Origin: an uncultured Christensenellaceae bacterium | Lineage (GTDB): Bacteria; Bacillota; Clostridia; Christensenellales; Christensenellaceae | DNA length: 48,520 nucleotides | Assembly (NCBI GenBank): GCA_910588425.1 | Contig: CAJUPM010000007.1 | Span: forward strand, 39,971 to 88,490 | Direction: 5' to 3' | Shown: piece after piece, positions 6,709 to 14,889 of the stretch | How the letters are laid out: each line of letters starts with the position of its first letter | Numbering within the stretch: the stretch's first letter is position 1 | Notes under the pieces: generated by a model | Seen by the model: the letters and a program-made list of their open reading frames with translations, nothing else | Databases searched by the model: none | Told to the model about the DNA's origin: nothing | Position numbers and translations under genes: made by a program

Positions 6709-8508
6709 GTGAAAACATTAACGAGCAATGAGCTGAGAAAGCTGTATCTGGAATTCTTTAAGAGCAAGGGCCATGCCGTCATCCCGTCGGCGTCGCTCAT
6801 TCCCGAAAACGACCCGACCGTGCTGTTTACCACCGCGGGTATGCACCCGCTGGTCCCCTATCTGCTGGGAGAGAAGCACCCGGCCGGAACGCGGCTGACG
6901 GACGTTCAGAAATGTGTGCGCACGGGAGATATCGACGAAGTCGGCGATGCTTCGCACTGCACGTTCTTCGAGATGCTGGGCAACTGGTCGCTGGGAGATT
7001 ATTTCAAAAAAGAGGCGATTTCCTGGAGCTTTGAATTCCTGACGGGCGAGCAGTGGCTGGGCATTCCCAAGGAAAAGCTGTATTTTACCTGCTTTGCCGG
7101 CGATGAAAATGCGCCCAGAGACGAGGAATCCTTCGGCTACTGGCGCGAGCAGGGCGTCGCGGAGGATCACATTTTCTTCCTGCCCAAAGAGCACAACTGG
7201 TGGGGGCCGGCCGGCGTAACCGGGCCTTGCGGGCCGGATACCGAGATGTTTATCGATACGGGCAAGCCTGCCTGCGGGCCGGATTGCAGCCCGGCATGCA
7301 GCTGCGGCAAGTATCTGGAGATCTGGAACGACGTGTTCATGCAGTATAACAAGAAAGAGGACGGCACGTTCGAGCCTCTGGCGCATAAAAACGTGGATAC
7401 GGGCATGGGGCTGGATCGGACGATCTGCATTTTGCAGGGCAAGAAATCCGTCTACGATACGGATGTCTTCAGCGGCATTCTGGCCAAAATTGCAGAGCTT
7501 TCGGGCAAGGAATACGGCAGTGATGAGGAGACGACCAAGGCGTTCCGCATCGTGGCCGATCACATCCGCTGCGCGACGTTTATGATGGGCGATGAAAAGG
7601 GCATCACGCCTTCCAACACGGATCAGGGCTATATCCTGCGCCGCCTCATCCGCCGGGCCATCCGCTTTGCTGGCCGCCTGGGCATCGAGGAGGGCAAGCT
7701 GCATCTCATCGCAGAGCAGGTGATTGGCCAGTACGGCGAGATTTACCCCGAGCTTCGGGCCAACCGGGAGCGCATTCTCTCCGAGCTGAACCTGGAGGAG
7801 GAGCGTTTCCAGAAGACCATCAAGCAGGGCATGAAGGAGTTTGAGAAGCTGGCGACCTATCTGAAAGAGCCGGTCATCCCGGGCAAGAGCGCGTTCCGCC
7901 TTTACGATACCTTTGGCTTCCCCATTGAATTTACCGAAGAGCTGGCGGCTGAGCGCGGCTTCCAGGTGGATCGGGAAGGATACGAGGCGGCGTTTAAAAA
8001 GCACCAGGAGCTCTCTCACGCGGGCGCAGAACAGCGCTTCAAGGGCGGCCTGGCGGATACCGGCGTTCAGACGGCGCGCCTGCATACCGCGACGCACCTG
8101 CTGCTGGCCGGCCTCAAGAAGATTCTCTCCCCGGATATTCAGCAGCGCGGCAGCAACATCACAGCCGAGCGCCTGCGCTTCGATTTCAACTTCCCCCGCC
8201 CGGTAACCAAGGAAGAGCTGGCGCAGGTGGAGGCGTTTGTCAATCAGGCTATCAGCGAGGATGTGCCCGTCGTCTGCCAGGAGATGAGTGTCGAGCAGGC
8301 GAAGCAGGAGGGTGCAACCGGTATTTTCGAGTCCAAATACGGCGACGTCGTCAAGGTATATACGGTGGAGGGCTGGAGCAAGGAGATCTGCGGTGGCCCG
8401 CACGCTTCGCATACCGGCGAGCTGGGGCGCTTCAAAATCAAAAAAGAGCAGAGCTCTTCGGCTGGCGTGCGCCGGATTAAGGCCGTGCTGGAAGGGCAGG
8501 AGGAATAA
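6709..8508 (+). CDS. alaS: Alanine--tRNA ligase, short form lacking the C-terminal DHHA1 (C-Ala) domain
   Basis: The 599-aa enzyme charges tRNA-Ala. The class II aminoacylation core (about 1-245) has LFTTAGMHPL, GDASHCTFFEMLGNWSLGDYF and GMGLDRT. The tRNA-recognition region follows (to about 450), then the editing domain with HTATH (H459/H463) and CGGPH (C561/H565), which together form the zinc editing site. The protein ends straight after the editing domain at QSSSAGVRRIKAVLEG. The usual bacterial enzyme is about 870-880 aa with a C-Ala tail. The motif GPAGVTGPCGPDTEMF differs from the common TGPCGPCSEIF form and recalls the short spirochaete-type AlaRS. A GTG start follows GGAGAAG. No frameshifted remainder is visible downstream; a terminator follows at 8531. 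Confidence 0.93.
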   Translation: MKTLTSNELRKLYLEFFKSKGHAVIPSASLIPENDPTVLFTTAGMHPLVPYLLGEKHPAGTRLTDVQKCVRTGDIDEVGDASHCTFFEMLGNWSLGDYFKKEAISWSFEFLTGEQWLGIPKEKLYFTCFAGDENAPRDEESFGYWREQGVAEDHIFFLPKEHNWWGPAGVTGPCGPDTEMFIDTGKPACGPDCSPACSCGKYLEIWNDVFMQYNKKEDGTFEPLAHKNVDTGMGLDRTICILQGKKSVYDTDVFSGILAKIAELSGKEYGSDEETTKAFRIVADHIRCATFMMGDEKGITPSNTDQGYILRRLIRRAIRFAGRLGIEEGKLHLIAEQVIGQYGEIYPELRANRERILSELNLEEERFQKTIKQGMKEFEKLATYLKEPVIPGKSAFRLYDTFGFPIEFTEELAAERGFQVDREGYEAAFKKHQELSHAGAEQRFKGGLADTGVQTARLHTATHLLLAGLKKILSPDIQQRGSNITAERLRFDFNFPRPVTKEELAQVEAFVNQAISEDVPVVCQEMSVEQAKQEGATGIFESKYGDVVKVYTVEGWSKEICGGPHASHTGELGRFKIKKEQSSSAGVRRIKAVLEGQEE

Positions 8509-8530
8509 TCCTGCTCCAAACCAGAGATAG

Positions 8531-8562
8531 AGCGCCGCAGGGTAATTCCCTGCGGCGCTTTT
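8531..8562 (+). terminator. Terminator of the dipeptidase-alaS unit
   Basis: A 12-bp stem, AGCGCCGCAGGG / CCCTGCGGCGCT, is followed by TTTT. Its place right after alaS shows that the short reading frame is the true 3' end of the transcript. Confidence 0.88.
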
Positions 8563-8893
8563 GATGGCGCAGAATCCGCGGGATGCAGAGAATATTTGGG
8601 CGCAAAAGAGCCGCGCGGCATGGCCAGCACAGTTCTTTGCCGAAAAACATGCTTCGGGCTGGTGCGGTCAAAAGCGGGGCCGGCGGTAAGCAGGCGGCGT
8701 TGAGCGCATATGCCCGTATAGAGCGAAAAAGATTGCCAAAATTGTTGAAGATAAAAATGCCGCAGTGCTGTGCGGTATTTTTGCTTGGAACCGTGCGCGC
8801 CGGGCAAAGAACCCCCGGGCGGGAGTGGCCATCCATCAAATAAAAGGATATATCCTTCTCTCATGCCCGCGCGGTCTCCAAATTGTCTGGACT
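8563..8893. other. Gene-free stretch with one strong bidirectional hairpin (8753-8782)
   Basis: No convincing gene on either strand. A minus-strand open frame (8477-8839) runs into alaS, lacks a ribosome site and is composition-driven. At 8753-8782 a 12-bp stem, AAAAATGCCGCA / TGCGGTATTTTT with one G-U pair and a GTGCTG loop, looks like an intrinsic terminator usable from either side. It may mark the end of a decayed gene or an unrecognised small RNA. Confidence 0.45.
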
Positions 8894-8934
8894 GAACCCA
8901 AACAAGGCCGCAAAACTGCGGCCTGTTTGGGTTC
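8894..8934 (-). terminator. Terminator of the GyrI-like/GNAT unit
   Basis: A long stem, GAACCCAAACA / TGTTTGGGTTC, with an inner GGCCGC / GCGGCC stem lies 18 bp past the GNAT stop on the minus strand. The T-run is weak, so efficiency is uncertain. Confidence 0.6.
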
Positions 8935-8952
8935 GGATGGCTCAAAGCACAC

Positions 8953-9705
8953 CTATTTCTCCTTTTTGCAGGCGGCTTCAGCCCAGGCAGGGACGAAGCC
9001 TGTGGCGGCGGCAATGCCGCGGGAAGCGAGATTGGCTTCGGACGTCCCGTAATAGGGGATTTTGCCCCGGCGGAAGATCTCCTGGCGCAGCAGCGCGACC
9101 AGGTATTTGCCCATGCCTTGGCGCTCGAACTCGGGCAGAACATCGATGCCGATCTGCCAAAAGCGCGCACTGTCGGCGCTGGCCCCGGCCAGGGCGGCGA
9201 TCTGCTCCCCCTGATAGAGCGCTGCGGCCAGCACATCCGGGCGGCCAGGGTCGAAGCCCAGGGCGTTGGGAAACGCATCGCCAAACCGCTCTTTGATGAT
9301 CTCCTCCTGCTCGAACCAGCGGGTATTTGGGCGCGGCGCAGGAGCCGCCCCGCAGGCGCCGGGCAGATAGTGGTGAAAACTGCCAAAGATGGTATATCCA
9401 TGCGGGCGGAGCAGCTCATCGAACTGGCGCAAATTGGGGTATTCAAACAGCCAGATGCCCCGCTTGCCCTGGCAGATGCGCTGGCAGGCATCCAAGACGC
9501 AGGGATGCACGCAGAGCACAGCGCCCCTGCCCAGCGTCGCCATCTGCCAAAAAGGTGGCTCCGGGCCAAACTGCCGGCGACCGGGCAGCGCGCGGAAGGG
9601 AACAACAGTGCAATCTGGGCGGAGAAAATCCGACGGCTCGCAGGCATAGTCCAGCGCGAGCTGCTGCAATAGCGCGTCAAAGATGGAAGGTTCTATCCTG
9701 CTCAT
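8953..9705 (-). CDS. GNAT-family N-acetyltransferase
   Basis: The 250-aa protein has a C-terminal GNAT core. FWQIGIDVLPEFERQGMGKYLVALLRQEI contains the acetyl-CoA loop (RQGMGK), and the second half reads IPYYGTSEANLASRGIAAATGFVPAW. The N-terminal about 110 residues are a separate, poorly recognised module. The ATG at 9705 is chosen: AGGAG lies just upstream, and it overlaps the stop of the GyrI-like gene (ATGA, 9702-9705), implying translational coupling. The longer frame up to 9771 lies inside that gene. The substrate is unknown. Confidence 0.85.
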   Translation of the reverse strand: MSRIEPSIFDALLQQLALDYACEPSDFLRPDCTVVPFRALPGRRQFGPEPPFWQMATLGRGAVLCVHPCVLDACQRICQGKRGIWLFEYPNLRQFDELLRPHGYTIFGSFHHYLPGACGAAPAPRPNTRWFEQEEIIKERFGDAFPNALGFDPGRPDVLAAALYQGEQIAALAGASADSARFWQIGIDVLPEFERQGMGKYLVALLRQEIFRRGKIPYYGTSEANLASRGIAAATGFVPAWAEAACKKEK

Positions 9706-10349
9706 TTTTTCTCCTGCTCCATTTTTCGGATGGGAAGCCGCAGAACCGTTTTGCGCTTGCTCACCTCGCACTTATTGGGATCGCTCAGGTAGATCTCGTG
9801 GTGGAACCGCGCATCCGTGATATCCACCGCATAGCCCTTTGCGGCGGCATATTCGTGCAGAGAGCGGACGGTGGCTGGCTCATCGTCGTAAGAGCCCATA
9901 TGCATACACTGCACGCATAGCCCCTCTTCATAGGAGAAAAATTCCACGCTGGAGAAATCCTGCTTTTTCTTTTTCGCCGCCTGCTCCTTGGCCCATTCGA
10001 CTTCCTGCGGCGTGGCAAATGCGGGCAGGCGAATCAGGGAGAGAAAGTGCATCTGGTCTTTTTTTCCGTAATCCATGGCCGCGCCGTCTTCCTGCCACCA
10101 GAACCCTTCCAGCGGCGGGACGACATATTCAAAAAATCCCGGGATTTGATGATCGCCCTTATAGCTCATTTTGATGGTATAGGCCACGCCGTATAGCAGC
10201 GGAATGGCCTGCTGATATGCGCCGTCCTTCTGGTTTGGATCGCCCTGGCCGCGCACGGCGAGATAGTTCATCCGGGGGACCTCGATGATGCTCGGCTGTG
10301 TTTTGGGCTGATAGAGCGCCCGCTCTTCCTTTTTAAAATCGAATGCCAT
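9702..10349 (-). CDS. GyrI-like small-molecule-binding domain protein
   Basis: The 215-aa cytoplasmic protein belongs to the GyrI/SbmC-like (AraC effector-binding) superfamily. Recognisable elements are PRMNYLAVRGQGDPN near the N-terminus, KGDHQIPGFFEYVVPPLEGFWW and a C-terminal KTVLRLPIRKM. It stands alone without a DNA-binding domain. The family binds small ligands and in some cases hydrolyses or shields them. AGGAAGGAACAG precedes the ATG. It is coupled by a 4-bp overlap to the downstream GNAT, so the two may handle the same compound (inference). Confidence 0.82.
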   Translation of the reverse strand: MAFDFKKEERALYQPKTQPSIIEVPRMNYLAVRGQGDPNQKDGAYQQAIPLLYGVAYTIKMSYKGDHQIPGFFEYVVPPLEGFWWQEDGAAMDYGKKDQMHFLSLIRLPAFATPQEVEWAKEQAAKKKKQDFSSVEFFSYEEGLCVQCMHMGSYDDEPATVRSLHEYAAAKGYAVDITDARFHHEIYLSDPNKCEVSKRKTVLRLPIRKMEQEKK

Positions 10350-10461
10350 AGCTGTTCCTTCCTGGTCTGCAAATTGAGACGAGAATGGATTCGCCGGGCG
10401 GCATGGGAATTCCTGCAAGCGACCATGTATGCGCAAAAACAAACCAAATAGCAAAAGGTGA

Positions 10462-10490
10462 TTGCGCAGCCGGGCGCGGTTTCTTATGAT
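10462..10490 (+). promoter_or_regulatory. Promoter of the LytTR-DUF3021 unit
   Basis: TTGCGC (10462-10467), a 17-bp spacer and TATGAT (10485-10490), placed 22 bp before the start codon. Such units are often autoregulated; no clear LytTR direct repeats were identified. Confidence 0.6.
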
Positions 10491-10512
10491 ATAGGGGCAG
10501 GGAGGTATGGCA

Positions 10513-10953
10513 ATGCAGGTGGAGTTAAAAATAGATCCCAGGTGCGCCGAGCCGAGGATCGTCGTTGTGGCGGCAGAAATGACGGAGGAGATTGACGCTT
10601 TGCTCAAAAAATTATCCGGGCAGGATATGCAGATGATCACCGGGCAGAAGCAAGGCAAGCTGGAAATTTTGGAGCCAGCCGAGCTGATCCGGGTCTTTGC
10701 CCAGGGCGGCAAAGTATTCGCCTCTGCCCGGCGCGGGCAATATGCGCTTCGGATGCGGCTCTACGAGCTGGAAGAGCGGCTGGATCCGCGCCGCTTTGTC
10801 CGCATCTCCAATTCGGAAATCATCAATCTGTGCGAGGCAGAGAGCTTCGATTTGAGCATTGCGGGGACCATCTGCGTGCAGATGAAAAATGGCGAGACGA
10901 CTTATGTCTCCAGAAGGTATGTCTCGAAAATCAAGAAGATTTTGGGGCTGTGA
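10513..10953 (+). CDS. LytTR-domain DNA-binding regulator
   Basis: The 146-aa stand-alone LytTR-type regulator has an N-terminal piece (about 1-50). The LytTR DNA-binding domain follows (about 55-146): KLEILEPAELIRVFAQGGKVFA, RLYELEERLDPRRFVRISNSEIINL and GETTYVSRRYVSKIKKIL. The ATG at 10513 is preferred over 10507, because GGGAGG ends at 10505 and would abut the earlier codon. It is followed after 8 bp by a DUF3021 membrane protein, a standard pairing in Firmicutes that controls membrane or drug-response functions. Confidence 0.9.
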   Translation: MQVELKIDPRCAEPRIVVVAAEMTEEIDALLKKLSGQDMQMITGQKQGKLEILEPAELIRVFAQGGKVFASARRGQYALRMRLYELEERLDPRRFVRISNSEIINLCEAESFDLSIAGTICVQMKNGETTYVSRRYVSKIKKILGL

Positions 10954-10961
10954 GGTGGAGC

Positions 10962-11408
10962 ATGAAAAGAAAAGCGGTATTGCGCGGCATCGTTGGGATG
11001 CCCGTGGGAATTTTAATTGGATATGCGATGACGGTTCTGCTGTCGCTGGGATGGGGGAGCGGGGAATACCTGCCCTGCGCTCCGGAGCTCACTGCGCGGA
11101 TGGGCAGCGAGATGGGCGCGGTGCTTTTGCAGGCGGCGCTCTGCGCGGTGCTGGGCGCGGCCTTTGGCGCGAGCTCGATGATCTGGGAGATAGAGCGCTG
11201 GAGCATTGCCCGGCAGACGGCGGCCTATCTTTTTGCCACCAGCCTGGCCATGATGCCCACCGCCTATCTGCTCTACTGGATGCGGCACAGCCTGGCGGGC
11301 TTTTTGGTTTACTTTGGCATCTACCTGCTCATCTTTTTGGCTATCTGGCTGGGCAACTATTTCGCCATCCGGCGCAGCATCCGGAAGATGAACGAGAAGC
11401 TGAAATAG
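10962..11408 (+). CDS. DUF3021-family membrane protein
   Basis: The 148-aa protein has four predicted membrane segments at roughly 10-30, 52-70, 80-102 and 108-130, and a basic C-terminal tail (RRSIRKMNEKLK). This topology and the place directly behind a LytTR gene are diagnostic of DUF3021, proposed to act as the membrane partner of the regulator. The reading frame also extends upstream into the LytTR gene, but GGTGGAG before the ATG at 10962 fixes the start. Confidence 0.85.
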   Translation: MKRKAVLRGIVGMPVGILIGYAMTVLLSLGWGSGEYLPCAPELTARMGSEMGAVLLQAALCAVLGAAFGASSMIWEIERWSIARQTAAYLFATSLAMMPTAYLLYWMRHSLAGFLVYFGIYLLIFLAIWLGNYFAIRRSIRKMNEKLK

Positions 11409-11611
11409 CGGGAGGATGAGCCTAGGCTCGCGCCTGCCGCCGATGGGGCTTAAACGCAAAGGCGCGGGGGATGGGCGGCAAGGCTGGCAGAGCCGCTCTT
11501 CTCAGGTGAAAAATGTCGAAGCCAGACTAATGATTCTCCGTATTTTCATAAAATAAATGCAGAGGTCAGAGTTCTATGATACGAAACTGACGACAGGCTA
11601 ATTTGGCTCAC

Positions 11612-11643
11612 AAAAAACCCGCCGGGCATACCCGGCGGGTTTT
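11612..11643 (-). terminator. Terminator of the ABC transporter gene
   Basis: A perfect 10-bp stem, ACCCGCCGGG / CCCGGCGGGT, with a CATA loop is followed on the minus strand by a T-run. The 200 bp between the DUF3021 gene and this hairpin hold nothing I can identify. Confidence 0.9.
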
Positions 11644-11654
11644 CGCTGTTTTGA

Positions 11655-13406
11655 TTATTTTTGCTGTGTGCTCAGGGAATAGAGGTCGTGATAAATCCCG
11701 TGCTTTTGCAGGAGCTGTTCGTGCGTGCCCTGCTCTGCGATGCCCTCTTCCGTCAGCACCAGAATCAGATCTGCGCCCTGAATGGTGGAAAGCCGGTGCG
11801 CGATGGTAAACGTCGTCCGCCCCTTGGCCAGCGCGGCCAGAGACTGCTGCACGATATGCTCGCTCTCGTTATCCAGCGCCGAGGTCGCCTCATCCAAAAT
11901 CAGGATCGGCGGGTTTTTCAGGAAAACCCGGGCGATGGAGATGCGCTGTTTCTGCCCGCCCGAGAGCTTGACGCCCCGCTCGCCGACGTAGGTATCGTAG
12001 CCGTCCTCCAGCTCCGAAATGAAGCTGTGCGCGCCCGCCTGCTTGGCCGCCCGAATGATATCCTCCCGGCTGGCGCCTGGGCAGCCATAGGCGATGTTGT
12101 CGTAGACAGAGCCCGAGAAGAGATAGACATCCTGCTGGACGATTCCGATATGATCCCGCAGGGAATGCAGCTGGATTTTCTGAATATCTGTGCCGTCTAA
12201 CAGGATTTTGCCTTCCGTCAGGTCGTAAAACCGGGGGATGAGATGGCAGAGCGTCGTCTTGCCGCTGCCCGATGGGCCGACTAGGGCCACATTTTGCCCG
12301 GCCGCGATTTCCAGATTGATATTTTTGAGCACATATTCCTGATCCGGCGCATAGCGGAAGCTGGCGTTTTGGAAGGTGATATTGCCCTTGACATCCGAGA
12401 TGGGCAGAGCATCCGGGGCGTCGTAGTTTTCCACCGGGACGTCCATCACTTCAAAGAACCGCTCAATGCCCGTGATGCCCCGCTGGAACTGCTCCATAAA
12501 CTCGATGATGCGGCGGATGGCCGTGAGCAGCACGCTGACATACAGCAGATAGGCGGTGAAATCTCCGGCGTCAATTTTTCCGGCCTTGAGGAAGAACGCG
12601 CCGGATACCACAACCGTGATATACATCAGCCCATCGAAAAAGCGGGAGGTGGCGGCAAACCCGCCCATATAGAAATAGGAGCGGCGCTTGACGCTCAGGA
12701 ATTTGTGGTTGTTCTTTTTGAATTTTTTGGATTCCACCTGCTCGTTGCCAAAGCTCTTGACGGCCCGGATACCCAGCAGGCTGTCTTCCACCTGCGCGTT
12801 GATTTCGCCCAGATGGTGCCGCGTCTCCTGGAAAGCTTTTTTCATTCTGAGCCGGAAAGAGAGCGTGCAGAACAGCATGACGGGCAGAATCGAGAAGATG
12901 ATCAGCGTCATGGGCAGGTTGGTGTTCGCCAGAATGGCAAAGGAGATGCCGATTTTGAGCACAGCTGAGAGCAGCTCCTCCGGGAAGTGATGCGCAAACT
13001 CGGTAACGTCGTTGAGATCCGAAGTGATGCGGCTCATGAGCTGGCCGATTTTGGTGTTGTCGTAGTAAGAATAGGAGAGCAGCTGCATATGCGCAAAGAG
13101 ATCCCGGCGCATATCCGCCTCGATTTGGGCGCCGGTGATATGCCCGAAGGAGGATTTATAGAATTCCGCCAGGGCATCCAGCAGCCGCAGGCCCAGATAG
13201 CACAGGCCGATACTAATAATGAGCGAAGCCGAGAGCGCGGCGGGGTCGTCTCCGGCGGCGGAGGTGATATAGCGCGCGATGAGCGGCAGAATCAGCTCGG
13301 CTGCAACCGTAAAGGCGCAGCAGAACAGATCCATCAAAAACGCCGCTTTATGATGGCCGTAGTATGGCAGAAACCTTCGGAGATACCCTTTCTTCTTTTT
13401 CTTCAT
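11655..13406 (-). CDS. ABC exporter, fused membrane and ATPase domains (MsbA/LmrA-like)
   Basis: The 583-aa half-transporter has a six-helix type-1 exporter domain (about 15-310) and a nucleotide-binding domain (about 335-580). The NBD shows Walker A GPSGSGKTT, Q-loop VQQDVYLFSG, signature LSGGQKQR, Walker B ILILDEATSALD and switch His IAHRLSTI. It would work as a homodimer exporting lipids, drugs or peptides; the substrate is not evident. The first residues are Lys-rich. GAGGGAAA precedes the ATG. It stands alone between a terminator and a TATAAT promoter. Confidence 0.95.
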   Translation of the reverse strand: MKKKKKGYLRRFLPYYGHHKAAFLMDLFCCAFTVAAELILPLIARYITSAAGDDPAALSASLIISIGLCYLGLRLLDALAEFYKSSFGHITGAQIEADMRRDLFAHMQLLSYSYYDNTKIGQLMSRITSDLNDVTEFAHHFPEELLSAVLKIGISFAILANTNLPMTLIIFSILPVMLFCTLSFRLRMKKAFQETRHHLGEINAQVEDSLLGIRAVKSFGNEQVESKKFKKNNHKFLSVKRRSYFYMGGFAATSRFFDGLMYITVVVSGAFFLKAGKIDAGDFTAYLLYVSVLLTAIRRIIEFMEQFQRGITGIERFFEVMDVPVENYDAPDALPISDVKGNITFQNASFRYAPDQEYVLKNINLEIAAGQNVALVGPSGSGKTTLCHLIPRFYDLTEGKILLDGTDIQKIQLHSLRDHIGIVQQDVYLFSGSVYDNIAYGCPGASREDIIRAAKQAGAHSFISELEDGYDTYVGERGVKLSGGQKQRISIARVFLKNPPILILDEATSALDNESEHIVQQSLAALAKGRTTFTIAHRLSTIQGADLILVLTEEGIAEQGTHEQLLQKHGIYHDLYSLSTQQK

Positions 13407-13443
13407 TTTCCCTCAAATTTCCTTTCGTTTTGCGTGCCCCTCC

Positions 13444-13472
13444 ATTATAGCAAACAAAGCGGGCAAATGCCA
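13444..13472 (-). promoter_or_regulatory. Promoter of the ABC transporter gene
   Basis: On the minus strand, TGGCAT (13472-13467), 17 bp, TATAAT (13449-13444). The -10 is perfect and the -35 weak. Confidence 0.55.
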
Positions 13473-13567
13473 GGGCGCAAAGCAAAATTTCGCGCAGGCA
13501 GGGCTTTTCAGGCGGCGCATTTTCAGATAAAATAAAAAAAAGAGCCTTTCGGAAAGGAAGCATACGA

Positions 13568-13993
13568 ATGAAAAAGATATTTGGGGAATTTAAAGATTTC
13601 ATCTCCCGCGGCAACGTCATGGATATGGCTGTTGGCGTGATCATCGGCGGCGCGTTCACGGCCATTGTAAATTCGCTGGTTTCGGATCTGCTCAACCCGA
13701 TTTTGGGGCTGATTACCGGCGGTATGATGGATTTCTCGGATCTGACAATTCCGCTGGGCGGCACAAGCATCAATTACGGCGCGTTTCTGACATCAGTCAT
13801 CAACTTCCTGCTGGTCGCGCTGGTGATTTTTGGCATCACGAAGATGCTCAACTCCCTGCACCGCAAAAAAGAGCGGCAGGAGGAGCAGGAAGAGGCGCAG
13901 GAAAAACAGCCGCGGCTTTGCCCCTACTGCAGAAGCGAGATTGCGGAGGACGCCACGCGCTGCCCGCACTGCACTTCCCAGCTGGATGCTTGA
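13568..13993 (+). CDS. mscL: Large-conductance mechanosensitive channel with a C-terminal zinc ribbon
   Basis: The 141-aa pentameric channel relieves osmotic downshock. It has the N-terminal amphipathic helix (FGEFKDFISRGNVMDMAVG), TM1 (about 17-45, the pore helix) and TM2 (about 69-92). A charged Lys/Glu/Gln-rich helix follows (98-114). In place of the usual end there is a Cys4 ribbon, C118/C121/C132/C135, in the cytoplasm. AAAGGAAG precedes the ATG and could be masked by a short CCTTT-CGG-AAAGG hairpin. The promoter of the next unit overlaps its stop codon. Confidence 0.95.
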   Translation: MKKIFGEFKDFISRGNVMDMAVGVIIGGAFTAIVNSLVSDLLNPILGLITGGMMDFSDLTIPLGGTSINYGAFLTSVINFLLVALVIFGITKMLNSLHRKKERQEEQEEAQEKQPRLCPYCRSEIAEDATRCPHCTSQLDA

Positions 13994-14018
13994 CAGCGCC
14001 CTTTGCCGGCGCTATAAT
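13990..14018 (+). promoter_or_regulatory. Consensus sigma-A promoter for the FMN riboswitch-ribU unit
   Basis: TTGACA (13990-13995), 17 bp, TATAAT (14013-14018): a perfect consensus. The -35 box overlaps the mscL stop codon. Transcription should begin near 14025, just before the riboswitch. Confidence 0.93.
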
Positions 14019-14036
14019 GAGCGGGAAGTAAATAGA

Positions 14037-14206
14037 AGATCTTCAGGGCGGGGTGCGATTCCCCACCGGCAGTAGAGCCTGCGAGCCCCACAGGGGGTTG
14101 ATACGGTGCGATTCCGTAGCCGACGGTATAGTCCGGATGGAAGAAGATATGTGAAAACGCCCTGTTTTGGCGAGCCGTTTTTGGCCCCAGGCAGGGCATT
14201 TTAATT
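14037..14206 (+). ncRNA. FMN riboswitch (RFN element) with terminator expression platform
   Basis: The aptamer (about 14037-14150) shows the conserved RFN blocks: TTCAGGGCGGGGTGCGATTC, CCCCACCGGCAGTA, GAGCC near 14076, the second GGTGCGATTCCG and AGTCCGGATGGAAGAAG. Downstream, GCCCTG (14159-14164) and CAGGGC (14192-14197) form a terminator stem before TTTTAATTT. CAGGGCG at 14044-14050, in the aptamer 5' side, is exactly complementary to CGCCCTG at 14158-14164. Without FMN it can therefore pair with the terminator arm and act as antiterminator. FMN binding should switch ribU off. Confidence 0.96.
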
Positions 14207-14235
14207 TACCGCATATCTTGAAAGGAAGGAAACAT

Positions 14236-14844
14236 ATGGTTTTGGCGGAAGGAACAAAAAAGCGCATTCCTGTGCGCAGTATTGCGGTAACGGGCATTTT
14301 GGCGGCTCTGGCGTCTGTGCTCATGTTTTTGGATTTCAGCATCCCGGTGATGCCCGGCTTCATCAAGCTGGATTTTTCCGAGCTGCCCGCTTTATTGGCG
14401 GCGTATGCGCTGGGGCCGGTTTCGGGCGTGGTGGTCTGCCTGGTCAAAAACCTGGTCAACCTGCTCTCGACCTCCACGGGCGGCGTGGGCGAGCTTTCCA
14501 ACTTCGTGCTGGGCGCGTGCTTCGTGCTGCCGGCAGGGCTCATCTATCAGAAGCGCAAGACGCGCAAAGCGGCCTTCTGGGGCGCAGTGCTGGGCGCAGT
14601 GGTGATGGCGGTGGTGAGCATTTTCTCCAACTACTATGTCATGTATCCCATCTATACGGCGTTTATGCCCATGGAAGTGATCATTGGGATGTATCAGGCC
14701 ATTGCGCCTGGCGTGCAGACCCTCTGGGACGCTCTGCTGTGGTTCAACCTGCCCTTCACTTTCTTTAAGGGAATGTGCTCGGTGGCTATCGCGTTTCTCA
14801 TCTATAAGCACATCTCCCCGCTGCTCAAGGGAAAAAAGAATTGA
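14236..14844 (+). CDS. ribU: Riboflavin ECF-transporter substrate-binding subunit
   Basis: The 202-aa membrane protein has about six hydrophobic segments. RibU landmarks are IAVTGILAALASVLMFLDFSIP, FIKLDFSELPALLAAYALGP and VCLVKNLVNLL. It binds riboflavin and docks on the shared ECF energising module, which is not encoded in this window. Control by the FMN riboswitch just upstream supports the ligand. The ATG at 14236, after AAAGGAAGGAAAC, is chosen over an upstream in-frame TTG that lies inside the terminator. No riboflavin biosynthesis genes are nearby, which fits salvage. Confidence 0.94.
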   Translation: MVLAEGTKKRIPVRSIAVTGILAALASVLMFLDFSIPVMPGFIKLDFSELPALLAAYALGPVSGVVVCLVKNLVNLLSTSTGGVGELSNFVLGACFVLPAGLIYQKRKTRKAAFWGAVLGAVVMAVVSIFSNYYVMYPIYTAFMPMEVIIGMYQAIAPGVQTLWDALLWFNLPFTFFKGMCSVAIAFLIYKHISPLLKGKKN

Positions 14845-14889
14845 ACTTTGCCCAGGGATTGGGTAAAATAGCAGGGAATGGAGGCGGCT

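Noticed and set aside
8477..8839. 120-aa minus-strand frame between alaS and the GNAT gene
   Set aside because: It crosses the alaS terminator and overlaps alaS. It has no ribosome site and no family resemblance.
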